Source of the DNA: JBDTZF01 sp040005265
GTDB taxonomy: Bacteria; Verrucomicrobiota; Verrucomicrobiia; Chthoniobacterales; UBA10450
Direction of reading: 5' to 3'
DNA length: 11,420 nt
Assembly: GCA_040005265.1 (NCBI GenBank)
Contig: JBDTZF010000085.1
Span: 1-11,420, forward strand
The position numbers and the translations under genes were made by a program. Positions 1-6,734 of this stretch are shown one piece after another. Each line of letters opens with the position of its first letter. The first letter of the stretch is position 1. The notes beneath the pieces are model-generated. The model made no database searches, was not told the DNA's origin, and worked only from the letters and a program-made list of their open reading frames with translations.

Positions 1-232
1 TCTCCAGCGGCGGCTCGATAATATCGACGCGATCGCCGGCGCGGACAATATCGCTGGGCCGGGCGGGGGATCCGTTGACGTTGGCAAATTTGGCCCGGAT
101 CAACTGCTGGATACGCGAGCGCGAATATGCCGGGAGTTCCTTGGCCAGAAAAAGGTCGAGCCGAAGCCGCGCATCTTGTTTTGGCACGGTGAACTCGACT
201 CTGGTCGATCCTTCGCTGGGCGGCAGGCTCAT
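1..232 (-). CDS. RluA-family pseudouridine synthase, N-terminal part (S4 RNA-binding domain)
   Basis: Only the first 77 codons lie in the window; the gene continues past base 1. Translating the complement from the ATG at 232-230 gives a short leader, then an S4-type RNA-binding fold. RLDLFLAKELPAYSRSRIQQ (residues 24-43) is followed by a lysine/asparagine-rich turn and NGSPARPSDIVRAGDRVDII, the typical layout at the front of RluA/RluC/RluD enzymes, which isomerise uridines in 23S rRNA or tRNA. The catalytic domain with its HRLD motif would lie outside the window, so the exact subfamily cannot be given. Other S4 proteins (small heat-shock Hsp15 type, tyrosyl-tRNA synthetase tail) are less likely because of the start position and the PPxE linker after the S4 domain. 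It is transcribed divergently from the kinase gene, across 103 bases. Confidence 0.82.
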   Translation of the reverse strand, partial: MSLPPSEGSTRVEFTVPKQDARLRLDLFLAKELPAYSRSRIQQLIRAKFANVNGSPARPSDIVRAGDRVDIIEPPLE

Positions 233-247
233 AAGGTGTGCCGATAT

Positions 248-272
248 TGTAGCCGGGATCGGTGATCCCGGT
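248..272. repeat. Palindromic intergenic repeat, copy 1
   Basis: This 25-base stretch holds the perfect inverted repeat CCGGGATC-GGT-GATCCCGG (253-271). It matches 3517-3541 at 24 of 25 positions, the single difference being base 250. The copies lie in different intergenic gaps next to unrelated genes, so this is a dispersed element rather than a gene-specific terminator. This copy sits in the divergent gap between the pseudouridine synthase and kinase genes, where it could form a hairpin or bind a dyad-recognising protein; no T-run follows it. Confidence 0.8.
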
Positions 273-335
273 AGGGCAACAACTCGTCGACGTCATTTCT
301 TTTTTTTGAATGATGTGAATGTTAGATTCAACTCG

Positions 336-2537
336 ATGGCTTCCTCCGACACCGCGATGACGCAGCCCTGCCCGGCTTGCGGCACGCCGATCGATACGAC
401 GAATGCCGATCCGCTGTCGCGCGTGGCGTGTCCGAAGTGCGGCGAAAAAGTGCGGGTCGATCGGATGTTCGATCAATTCTTGTTGGTCGAGACGCTCGGC
501 CTCGGCGGAATGGGCACGGTGTACAAAGCTCGCGATACGCTTCTCGATCGCATGGTTGCACTGAAATTGTTGCGGAAAGATCTCGAAGGCGGCATCGATC
601 AGACCAAGCAGTTGCAACAGGAAGCGCGCGTCGCGGCGTCGGTAAACAATCCGAACGTCGTCCAGGTTTTCTCGTCCGGCACCGATCACGGGCAGTTCTA
701 TTTAGTGATGGAACTGGTCGATCACGGGAGCCTGGATGATTTCATCGAACAACAAAAACGGCTACCGGAAGTGCAGGTCCTCGAAACCGGCATTCAAGTC
801 GCCAAGGGTTTGCGCGCGGCTTACGCCAAGGGGTTGATTCATCGCGACGTCAAACCGGCGAATATTCTTTTTAGCGACGAACACACGGCCAAGATCGGCG
901 ACTTCGGACTCGCTGGCGCGGCCGCCCAGGGCGCGGAAGATCGCGGTGAGATTTGGGGAACGCCATATTATGTCGCGCCGGAGCGGCTAAACAACGAGCC
1001 GGAGGATTTCCGCAGCGACATTTACAGCCTGGGTGCGACGCTTTTTCACGCCATCTCAGGCACGGCGCCAATTGAAGGCGAGACTAATTCCGCGGTCACC
1101 CTGTTGAATCTGAAGAAAGAGCCAATCGATCTGGCCACAATCGCGCCGGATGTGTCTGACCCGACCGCGAACCTTCTTCGCCGAATGATCGCGCTCGCGC
1201 CGGCGGATCGTTTTTTATCGTACGACGAACTCGTTGCCGAGCTCGAGAACGCTTACGGCTTGTTAACCGGGAAAGAAGAATTCCTGAAACAACGCCGCAG
1301 CAAGATGCCATGGCTGATCGGCGTCGCGGTGCTGGCCGTGGCACTGGTCGGTGTTGGCACATGGGCTTATTTTTCACATCAGCATGCGCAGACTGCGCTG
1401 GGTGCGGAGTCGGCGCGGGCGAATCAATTGGCGGCCCTGGCTCCGTTGGAAGCGCGCGCAGCTGAAGGGCGGCGGCGGCTGGTCCTTTTTCACTTCGACA
1501 TCGCAGCCACCGCGTTCGAGCAAATTGCCTCGGAAGCAAAGGGGAAACAGCCGTTCTACGATTGGATGCGTTTGCAGCAGGGCCTATCCGCTTTGATTGG
1601 CCGAAAAACGACGCGAGCGAACGAAGCATTTGAGGATGTGCAAAAAGCCGGCGAAACCGGTTTCCCGAAAAAGGATAAAGATCTGGCGACGTTTTTCGTC
1701 GCGACTGCGAAACGACTTGCAACGCCCGGGCCGGTCCCGGCGAGCGAAGTTGCCGGAAATGCGGACTCTTATCGGGCGTTCGCGCTTCTGGCTTTCGGAG
1801 TAAAAGATTTCATTGAAGCGGACATCGCTGATGCGACGGCGCTTCTCCAACAGTTCGTGGATTCGAAGCCGTCCGGAGACTTCGCCTGGATCGCGGAGCT
1901 AAAGCCGATCGCGAAGAAATATCTGCGCGACTCGGAACTCTACGTTGAGTGGAAGAGCGAAGCGGCCAAAGCGCAAGATCCCGCCGCGATAACTGCGAGC
2001 CTCGGAAAACTTCAGGACTTGAAAAAAAGGTTGAAGCCTTACCCGGCGATCTCAAATGAGTTGAACGCCGAGGAAGCAAAACTGAACGAGCGTCTGGGAA
2101 CGCAGCCCAAAGCCGAAGCGACACCGGAGAAAAATCAACAAACAACGCAACAGTTTGCTCAGAAGAAAATGCAGTGGCTGGCGGAATGGAAAAGCAAATT
2201 GATCGCGGACTTGAATCGAACCCATTTCGCGGGCGCCGTTGTCGATGTTAGCGGAGCGCAATACACCGGAATTACCGGCGCAACGGATCAGACGCTGAAG
2301 ATGAAGCTGCCGTACGGCGAAGCACAATTGCCCTGGGTAAAGCTTGCTCCCAAATCGTTGCTGGCCATTTCGACGTCGTTTGTAAAACCAAAAGCGCCGG
2401 ACGCGGCGGATCGACAATGGGCGTGTGCCGTTTACGCCAGTGAAACCGGTCAGAAAGACGAAGCGGTCAAATTGGCCGAGGCAGCGGCGAAGGCCAAACC
2501 GGAATATCGAGATCAGATCTCGCTGCTGGCGAAGTAG
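336..2537 (+). CDS. Zinc-ribbon Ser/Thr protein kinase with one transmembrane segment
   Basis: The protein has 733 residues from the ATG at 336; an alternative ATG lies at 357. A CxxC...CxxC zinc ribbon (C12, C15, C32, C35) leads into a complete Hanks-type kinase domain. It has glycine loop GLGGMG (55-60), ATP lysine K77 in VALK, helix-C glutamate about E96, catalytic HRDVKPAN (169-176), DFG (189-191), and GTPYYVAPE (208-216). All catalytic residues are present, so it should be active. A basic patch (K319-K323 region) precedes a hydrophobic segment at about 325-347. The roughly 385-residue tail after it would be outside the cytoplasm and is alanine/lysine-rich and mostly helical. It contains KLPYGEAQLPWVKL (657-670) and ends with a TPR-like pair of helices. 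The substrate is unknown; nothing in the flanking genes points to one. The longer reading frame from 75 is rejected because it crosses the opposing S4 gene. Confidence 0.9.
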   Translation: MASSDTAMTQPCPACGTPIDTTNADPLSRVACPKCGEKVRVDRMFDQFLLVETLGLGGMGTVYKARDTLLDRMVALKLLRKDLEGGIDQTKQLQQEARVAASVNNPNVVQVFSSGTDHGQFYLVMELVDHGSLDDFIEQQKRLPEVQVLETGIQVAKGLRAAYAKGLIHRDVKPANILFSDEHTAKIGDFGLAGAAAQGAEDRGEIWGTPYYVAPERLNNEPEDFRSDIYSLGATLFHAISGTAPIEGETNSAVTLLNLKKEPIDLATIAPDVSDPTANLLRRMIALAPADRFLSYDELVAELENAYGLLTGKEEFLKQRRSKMPWLIGVAVLAVALVGVGTWAYFSHQHAQTALGAESARANQLAALAPLEARAAEGRRRLVLFHFDIAATAFEQIASEAKGKQPFYDWMRLQQGLSALIGRKTTRANEAFEDVQKAGETGFPKKDKDLATFFVATAKRLATPGPVPASEVAGNADSYRAFALLAFGVKDFIEADIADATALLQQFVDSKPSGDFAWIAELKPIAKKYLRDSELYVEWKSEAAKAQDPAAITASLGKLQDLKKRLKPYPAISNELNAEEAKLNERLGTQPKAEATPEKNQQTTQQFAQKKMQWLAEWKSKLIADLNRTHFAGAVVDVSGAQYTGITGATDQTLKMKLPYGEAQLPWVKLAPKSLLAISTSFVKPKAPDAADRQWACAVYASETGQKDEAVKLAEAAAKAKPEYRDQISLLAK

Positions 2538-2543
2538 TTTGGA

Positions 2544-2576
2544 GGGCGTCCGCGCCGTCGGCGCCCATATTTTCCG
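2544..2576 (+). terminator. GC-rich hairpin after the kinase gene
   Basis: Seven bases after the kinase stop, GCGCC-GTC-GGCGC (2552-2564) forms a perfect 5-bp stem. GGGCG (2544-2548) and CGCCC (2562-2566) offer an alternative pairing. The hairpin is followed by CATATTTT, a short T-rich run, so it could end kinase transcription. It may equally be a member of the dispersed GC-rich palindromes seen elsewhere in the window. Confidence 0.4.
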
Positions 2577-2633
2577 GGACAGAAGGGCCCGTAGTCCTTC
2601 CACCTTGGCGCACCACCTGCTGGCTAACAGCGG

Positions 2634-3515
2634 ATGCTTCTTCGTATTCTAGCGGTCTTGATTCCGGTTCTATGGGCCAGCTTCGTCTCCGAAGCCGGGA
2701 CGTTACCCGTTACGCTGAAAGAGGCTAGCCTGATGCTGCGCTCCGGTTATTCCAGCGACAATGTCATACAGGAGGTGGTGAAACGTCATTTTGCCGACAA
2801 ACTCGATGCCAAGAGCGAATCGCAGCTCATTCAGCTAGGCGCGACACCGGCGCTGGTGGCGGTTATCAAGAGCGGAACCTATTCGGTTTCACCCGAGGAG
2901 GCGGCCAAGGTAAAAGCAATCGCCGAAGCAGAAACAAAGCGGCGTGCGGCGCAGGCCACAGAGCAGAAAAAATTCAGCACGCTTTATCAAGATCAACTAG
3001 CCAAGGAGCGCGCTGCCAATTTGCAGATGTTTCGCAGCGGCAACGTTACCTACGATTATTTGAAGGGCTGCCTCGTTCGGCCGAGCAACAACGGTTTCGT
3101 CAGAGTCGACGATGATGCGATCGGAAAGAAGAAACTGATCGCGTATTATTTTTCGGCGCATTGGTGCCCGCCCTGTCGCAAGTTCACGCCCCAGCTCGTT
3201 GAATACTACAACCGGGTGGTGGCACAGCATCCCGAGTTCGAGATCGTTTTTTTTAGCGAAGACAAATCAGTCGGCGACATGGAGCACTACATGCGCGAGT
3301 CCAACATGCCATGGCCGGCCATTGATTATGCGAAACGCCAGGAGAAGGCGGAGCTGCTAAAATCGGCTGGTGATGGAATTCCTTCCCTGGTGCTGGTCGA
3401 TGCGGGTGGTAAAATGATTTCCAGCAGTTTCCAGGGTGAAAAATATCTCGGTCCGCAAAAAGTCCTGGCCGATCTCGACGCAATTTTCTCAGGAAAAATC
3501 GCGCAAGCGCAATAA
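2634..3515 (+). CDS. Secreted thioredoxin/nucleoredoxin-like protein
   Basis: The protein has 293 residues. Residues 1-21 form a probable signal peptide (hydrophobic stretch after MLLR, cleavage likely after SEA), so it should work in the periplasm or be exported. Residues 25-90 form a small helical domain of unknown role. A lysine/glutamate/alanine-rich, probably coiled linker spans about 88-130. The thioredoxin fold follows from about 140, with active site WCPPC (177-181) followed by RKFTPQL, and the cis-proline at GIP (248-250). WCPPCRxFTPxL and the following FFSED are typical of the tryparedoxin/nucleoredoxin branch rather than classical TlpA. The likely role is reduction or isomerisation of protein disulfides. 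No partner such as DsbD or a cytochrome c maturation gene is nearby. It lies 96 bases after the kinase; co-transcription is possible but a hairpin intervenes. Confidence 0.85.
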   Translation: MLLRILAVLIPVLWASFVSEAGTLPVTLKEASLMLRSGYSSDNVIQEVVKRHFADKLDAKSESQLIQLGATPALVAVIKSGTYSVSPEEAAKVKAIAEAETKRRAAQATEQKKFSTLYQDQLAKERAANLQMFRSGNVTYDYLKGCLVRPSNNGFVRVDDDAIGKKKLIAYYFSAHWCPPCRKFTPQLVEYYNRVVAQHPEFEIVFFSEDKSVGDMEHYMRESNMPWPAIDYAKRQEKAELLKSAGDGIPSLVLVDAGGKMISSSFQGEKYLGPQKVLADLDAIFSGKIAQAQ

Positions 3516-3516
3516 C

Positions 3517-3541
3517 TGCAGCCGGGATCGGTGATCCCGGT
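3517..3541. repeat. Palindromic intergenic repeat, copy 2
   Basis: This copy has the same palindrome as 253-271, here at 3522-3540, beginning seven bases after the redoxin stop codon. It lies between the converging redoxin and DUF1697 genes. It could act as a bidirectional stem-loop, but no T-run follows on either strand, so a simple intrinsic terminator is not supported. Confidence 0.8.
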
Positions 3542-3550
3542 CGCCCTCGA

Positions 3551-4084
3551 TTACGACACGCTCGATTGCGACGCTAACTCGTCGAGCTTCAGAACGGTGC
3601 GCCAGTTACGCCCGGTCACAGGCGAACCCACCAACCGGTCGAGAACTGCTGGCGATAATTTCGATCTTCCCATCCCATTGCCGAAATGAATCCACAAAGC
3701 ATCACCCGTTTGCACTATGCGTTCACCATCGGCTGCGCGTTCACGCAAACCTTTGACCGCGTCAGGATTCGGCCTGGATTTCGAAAGAACGAGCAGCACA
3801 CGATTCGCTTCGGTCTCTGAAGTTTCGGAGAACGGGTTTCTCTTCAGGTAGGCCGACCACTCCGTCGCCGTGCGAACGAGGACCGGAATCGAAATACCGA
3901 ACCGGCGCTTGATCGACTCCTCGAGTTTGGCTTCAAGAATCGCCGGCTTGTCTGGCGCGGAGAACACCAGATTGCCGCTCTGTATGTAACTTTGAACGTC
4001 GCCGCATCCGAGCTTGCCGCAGAGCAGCCTCAGCTCTGCCATTGGTATCATGTTGCGACCGCCAACATTTATCCCGCGCAGCAA
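3551..4084 (-). CDS. DUF1697 family protein
   Basis: The 177 residues shown begin at a TTG. The family signature LRGINVGGRNMIPMAELR opens the protein, followed by LGCGDVQSYIQSGNLVFSA (25-43) and a C-terminal TGRNWRTVLKL. These are the recognised conserved blocks of DUF1697, whose biochemical function is not established. Family members normally start about six residues earlier, with a short strand before LLRGINVGG. In frame here, codons 4102-4085 read ISTFIG, so the true start may be the ATT at 4102-4100, or the CTG at 4114-4112; a stop lies at 4135-4133. Total length of about 183 residues fits an intact protein. It is the last of the minus-strand run and points toward the redoxin gene. Confidence 0.8.
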   Translation of the reverse strand: MLRGINVGGRNMIPMAELRLLCGKLGCGDVQSYIQSGNLVFSAPDKPAILEAKLEESIKRRFGISIPVLVRTATEWSAYLKRNPFSETSETEANRVLLVLSKSRPNPDAVKGLRERAADGERIVQTGDALWIHFGNGMGRSKLSPAVLDRLVGSPVTGRNWRTVLKLDELASQSSVS

Positions 4085-4146
4085 CCCGATGAATGTCGAA
4101 ATGCGTCTTTTCAGCTTGATCCTCTCAGGACTTTATTACGGTGTTG

Positions 4147-4153
4147 GTTAGGC
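4147..4153 (-). other. Orphan attC-like R'' box (GCCTAAC)
   Basis: On the minus strand GCCTAAC spans the TAA stop codon of the lipoprotein gene and continues CA, so nine bases match the left end of the complete attC at 7202-7090. No GTTRRRY partner was found within about 100 bases downstream. It may be the surviving half of a cassette recombination site, or a chance match. Confidence 0.35.
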
Positions 4154-4570
4154 TCCTTTTGTCTTTAGACTGCTGGGCAGACGGTTCAGAAAGGGAGAGG
4201 GGGCTCGTTGCAGCAAATCGGGCACAGTAGCGATGTCCGAAATTGTGGTGTGCTTTCTGCCGAATTCCATCAGGAGCACATTTTTGTCGCCGTCGTATAT
4301 CCAGACCTCGCCGGCGCTCGCAGGGTAGATAAACCAGTCGCGATCCCTGGCGATGGCTTGTTTCTGCGGGCCGACAGTTCCCACGCCGTTGGTTTCCTTG
4401 TGGCTGACCGTGTAGTTAATTTGGCCGACGGTCTCGAACACCTTAATGGTGATTTGTTTACCAAATACATCGAAGATTCCGGTCGAGGTGATGAACTGCG
4501 GAGCGCGGCTGGCCGAATCGCAGGCGGCGAAACTGAGAAATGCAATCGAGCTAAGAATGACTAACCGCAT
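4148..4570 (-). CDS. Small secreted protein, possible lipoprotein
   Basis: I do not recognise a family. From the ATG at 4570-4568 it has 140 residues. MRLVILSSIAFLSFAACDSA is a signal sequence ending in an FAAC lipobox-like motif with C17, so lipid attachment is plausible though phenylalanine at -3 is not ideal. The rest is a compact, probably beta-rich domain (FGKQITIKVFETVGQINYTV, then DWFIYPASAGEVWIYDGDKN). A longer start 21 codons upstream would overlap the preceding gene and hide the signal peptide, so it is rejected. It follows the BamE-like gene by 22 bases in the same direction, suggesting co-transcription and perhaps joint work at the envelope. Its stop lies inside an attC-like box. 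Confidence 0.65.
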   Translation of the reverse strand: MRLVILSSIAFLSFAACDSASRAPQFITSTGIFDVFGKQITIKVFETVGQINYTVSHKETNGVGTVGPQKQAIARDRDWFIYPASAGEVWIYDGDKNVLLMEFGRKHTTISDIATVPDLLQRAPSPFLNRLPSSLKTKGA

Positions 4571-4592
4571 TGTTGAGGATTGTTCGTCAGCA

Positions 4593-5261
4593 TTACTGGC
4601 CGATCTCGAAGTAAAAGTAGTTCGACCAGTCACTTATTCCGAGCGCATTCCTGGCCCGCACGCGCCAACGATGCGGCTGTACCCCTCCTGTCCCTACGGC
4701 AAGGTATGGCTCGTCGGCAGGTGTATGGGTTTGGGTGAACCAACGTTCCGGTCCCCCTGGCTCATCCTGTGTCGAAAGATCAAGCTCCACATCATATATC
4801 ATCGGGCACTGGCCAGCAGAAGGAAGCCATCGAAGATCAACGATATGAGATTCAGAACGAGTGAACTGCGTTTTGTCCTGCGGCAGGCACAATCTTGGAA
4901 CCGTCGGTTTCCCGTCCAGTGATGAATCGCCTCCGTGAGGATCCGATTTCGAAAAGACTTTTCCTTCCTTCATCCAGACCAGAAAATGAACGCCACCCGG
5001 AAATACCTTCGATCGGGGATAAAGAGTCCAATAATGCCAGGCAGTGGTTCCGGAGCGGTCTTGCCCCATTTCCTCCAGCCTCAAGCCTGATTCTGGCTTT
5101 CCGAGAATCTGTATGACCTCCACTTCGGTCATGCCGTTCGACACAAGTTTCCAAGCCTCATAATTCGGCTGCACTATCGCGCTTTTGTCTTGCGCCAAGG
5201 CAGCCACGTTTGTGATGAGGGAAATTGCGACAACCAGAAGGTGATGTTTTCTTCGTTTCAT
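4593..5261 (-). CDS. Secreted protein with BamE/SmpA-like and fibronectin III-like domains
   Basis: The protein has 222 residues. MKRRKHHLLVVAISLITNVA plus LAQ is a signal peptide, likely cut before QD. Residues about 36-100 resemble the SmpA/OmlA (BamE) fold: KLVSNGMTEVEVIQILGKPE, then a WHYW strand and a hydrophobic strand ending in KEGKVF, the motif order of that small domain. Residues about 118-222 look like a fibronectin type III domain: PTVPRLCLPQD, DLRWLPSAG, YDVELDL and the closing WRVRARNALGISDWS. The function is unknown; protein-protein or ligand contact in the periplasm or at the surface is the inference. A strong Shine-Dalgarno AAGGAGGAA lies at 5280-5272, about 11 bases before the ATG. 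An attC-like GCCTAAC box lies 30 bases upstream of the start. The region looks more AT-rich than the flanking operons. Confidence 0.65.
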   Translation of the reverse strand: MKRRKHHLLVVAISLITNVAALAQDKSAIVQPNYEAWKLVSNGMTEVEVIQILGKPESGLRLEEMGQDRSGTTAWHYWTLYPRSKVFPGGVHFLVWMKEGKVFSKSDPHGGDSSLDGKPTVPRLCLPQDKTQFTRSESHIVDLRWLPSAGQCPMIYDVELDLSTQDEPGGPERWFTQTHTPADEPYLAVGTGGVQPHRWRVRARNALGISDWSNYFYFEIGQ

Positions 5262-5291
5262 AAATGCTTAATTCCTCCTTCGACCTCCATC

Positions 5292-5298
5292 GTTAGGC
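5292..5298 (-). other. Orphan attC-like R'' box (GCCTAAC)
   Basis: A GCCTAAC box lies 22 bases beyond the VIT stop codon on the minus strand. That is where the first box of a cassette's attC would sit. No GTTRRRY box or inverted arm follows before the next start at 5261, so if it is a relic it has lost its second half. Confidence 0.35.
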
Positions 5299-5320
5299 GA
5301 AGTTCGTTCACGGTCACCAA

Positions 5321-6010
5321 TTATACGCTCACCCCAAATAGCGCGCCCACGCCTGCCGTCAAAGCCATCGCAAGTGCGCCCCAAAACATCACGCGTATGG
5401 CTCCTGCCAGCGTAGGCGCGCCGCCAACCCGAGCAGCCAGTCCACCCAGCCCGCCCAGGAAAAGCAGCGACGTTGTCGTGACGATTGAGATCAACCAGTT
5501 AGGCGGAGAGATGATGGCCGCGAGAAGGGGCATCGCCGCGCCTACGGCGAATGTCGCGGCGGAAGCGAATGCGGCCTGAATCGGGCGGGCCTTGAGCGCC
5601 TCGGAGAAACCCAATTCATCCCGCAAATGTGCACCCAGAGCATCGTGAGTCGTAAGCTGAGTGGCGACTTCGTCGGCAAGCGAAGGTGTCAACCCCCGCT
5701 TGACATAAATGGCCGCCAGCTCTGCGTGTTCGTCGGTGGCATCCGCTGCCAGTTCCCGGCGCTCCAAGTCGAGATCCGCCTTTTCAGTATCCGCCTGGGA
5801 GCTAACCGACACATACTCGCCGGCGGCCATCGACATGGCCCCGGCAACAAGTCCGGCGACGCCGGCCACCAAAATATTGTGCGAGGCCGCATGCGCAGCG
5901 GCCACGCCAACAATCAGACTCGCTGTGGAAAGCACACCGTCGTTGGCTCCGAGGACGCTGGCTCGTAACCAGCCGATACGATCACCGCGGTGGAGTTCTC
6001 GAGCGATCAT
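5321..6010 (-). CDS. VIT/CCC1 family Fe/Mn transporter-like membrane protein
   Basis: The 229-residue protein has the VIT1/CCC1 layout. A short N-terminal amphipathic part leads to TM1 with GANDGVLST (21-29) and TM2 with the signature SMAAGEYVSVSSQAD (60-74). A charged cytoplasmic helical segment (about 75-140, DLERREL...EHAELAAIY) follows, then three more hydrophobic segments at about 145-167, 172-193 and 202-226. In characterised members this family exports ferrous iron or manganese from the cytosol into a vacuole or out of the cell. The aspartate in TM1 (D24) and the methionine/glutamate pair in TM2 (M61, E65) match the residues thought to line the metal path. Bacterial homologues are common but mostly uncharacterised. 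The ATG at 6010-6008 is the first start, and the HRGDRIGWLR opening is typical of the family. Confidence 0.88.
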   Translation of the reverse strand: MIARELHRGDRIGWLRASVLGANDGVLSTASLIVGVAAAHAASHNILVAGVAGLVAGAMSMAAGEYVSVSSQADTEKADLDLERRELAADATDEHAELAAIYVKRGLTPSLADEVATQLTTHDALGAHLRDELGFSEALKARPIQAAFASAATFAVGAAMPLLAAIISPPNWLISIVTTTSLLFLGGLGGLAARVGGAPTLAGAIRVMFWGALAMALTAGVGALFGVSV

Positions 6011-6106
6011 TGCGCCGTGCTGCAGTGTCGATGTTCATTCATCATTGCTCATAACGCACGCATCGAACAACAGCTACCGTTGGTGAGTGCGATTCTGTTT
6101 TCTCTC

Positions 6107-6131
6107 AACACTCAACCTATCAACCCTCAAC
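6107..6131 (-). repeat. Imperfect GTTGAG tandem at the end of the GNAT gene
   Basis: On the minus strand GTTGA occurs four times with a spacing of 7-8 bases, running from the last codons of the acetyltransferase into the gap toward the VIT gene. It is short and imperfect, with no evident partner. The remaining gap down to 6011 shows no attC-like pair and no clear promoter. Confidence 0.4.
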
Positions 6132-6677
6132 TTTCTTGTCGAATCTCTTAATCATTCGCACCACCGGCAACGTGAGATTGTCAGAAAGTGGCACCTCGTA
6201 ACGCTCGGCGACGGAATAGCCGAACGAAGCGTAGAACGGTTCGCCCGCGAGCGTTGCCACCAGAACTGCGTCGTGAAAGCCCGCGGCTCGAATCGCTGCC
6301 TCGCACGCAGTGAGAATTGAGCGACCGACTCCGCGACGCGCCCAATCGGGATGAACGAAGAAAGCCCGAACGCGAGCCGGATCGCGCGCTGGATCGAGAA
6401 GGTCGTTTTCGCCGACTCTCCCGCGGTCGCTGCCGAATACGGTCCGACGACGACTCCAGCCGCCGCAACCGATAAGTTGCTCGGAATTCTCGATGGCGAA
6501 GTAAGTGCCATCGGTGATGAGTTGACGATCAACCCCGAATACAGAGCCGAGCGCAGCTTCCATCTGCGCCGGTGAGTAGGTCGCGGCCTGCAAGCCGCGC
6601 ACGGAAAGCGGGATAAGAATTTCCAGCGCCGGGATGTCATTCTCGCTCGCAAGGCGTATTGAAAAGGCTTTATTCAC
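6120..6677 (-). CDS. GNAT family N-acetyltransferase
   Basis: The 185-residue protein starts at a GTG (6677-6675). FSIRLASENDIPALEILI opens with the usual beta1-alpha1 of GNAT enzymes. The acetyl-CoA binding motif A lies at RVRAFFVHPDWARRGVGRSI (102-121), with the pyrophosphate loop RRGVGR (114-119). EPFYASFGYSVAERYEVPL (146-164) is the typical motif B region near the C-terminus. It should transfer an acetyl group from acetyl-CoA to an amine. The substrate cannot be told from sequence, and neither aminoglycoside-type nor ribosomal-protein-type specificity is evident. It begins 17 bases after a GTTAGGC box (6701-6695), as expected for the first gene of an integron-type cassette; acetyltransferases are common cassette cargo. 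Confidence 0.87.
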   Translation of the reverse strand: MNKAFSIRLASENDIPALEILIPLSVRGLQAATYSPAQMEAALGSVFGVDRQLITDGTYFAIENSEQLIGCGGWSRRRTVFGSDRGRVGENDLLDPARDPARVRAFFVHPDWARRGVGRSILTACEAAIRAAGFHDAVLVATLAGEPFYASFGYSVAERYEVPLSDNLTLPVVRMIKRFDKKVEG

Positions 6678-6694
6678 GGGCGACAGCTAAAACC

Positions 6695-6718
6695 GCCTAA
6701 CGAGATGCGTGGTTAGGC
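6695..6718 (-). other. Shortened attC-like site (24 bp)
   Basis: On the minus strand GCCTAAC (6718-6712) and GTTAGGC (6701-6695) are perfect inverted repeats separated by ten bases. The first ten bases, GCCTAACCAC, equal the left end of the complete attC at 7202-7193. TCTCGTTAG (6705-6697) equals its right end at 7100-7092. The site therefore looks like the same attC with its central hairpin arms deleted. It lies between the DUF6504 stop and the GNAT start. Confidence 0.6.
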
Positions 6719-6734
6719 CCCATCATACGGCGAG

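Noticed and set aside
75..335. Long N-terminal extension of the kinase from the ATG at 75
   Set aside because: It runs antisense through the recognisable S4-domain gene on the minus strand. The ATG at 336 sits just before the zinc ribbon.
4571..4633. Longer start for the small lipoprotein candidate
   Set aside because: It would overlap the BamE-like gene and place the signal sequence internally. The ATG at 4570 puts the signal peptide at the N-terminus.
5499..5505. GTTAGGC inside the VIT gene
   Set aside because: It is explained by codons for the conserved membrane segment and has no inverted partner.
6011..6119. Search for an attC between the GNAT and VIT genes
   Set aside because: GTTGAGT fits the loose R' consensus, but it is part of the GTTGAG tandem. 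No RYYYAAC box or pairing arms accompany it.
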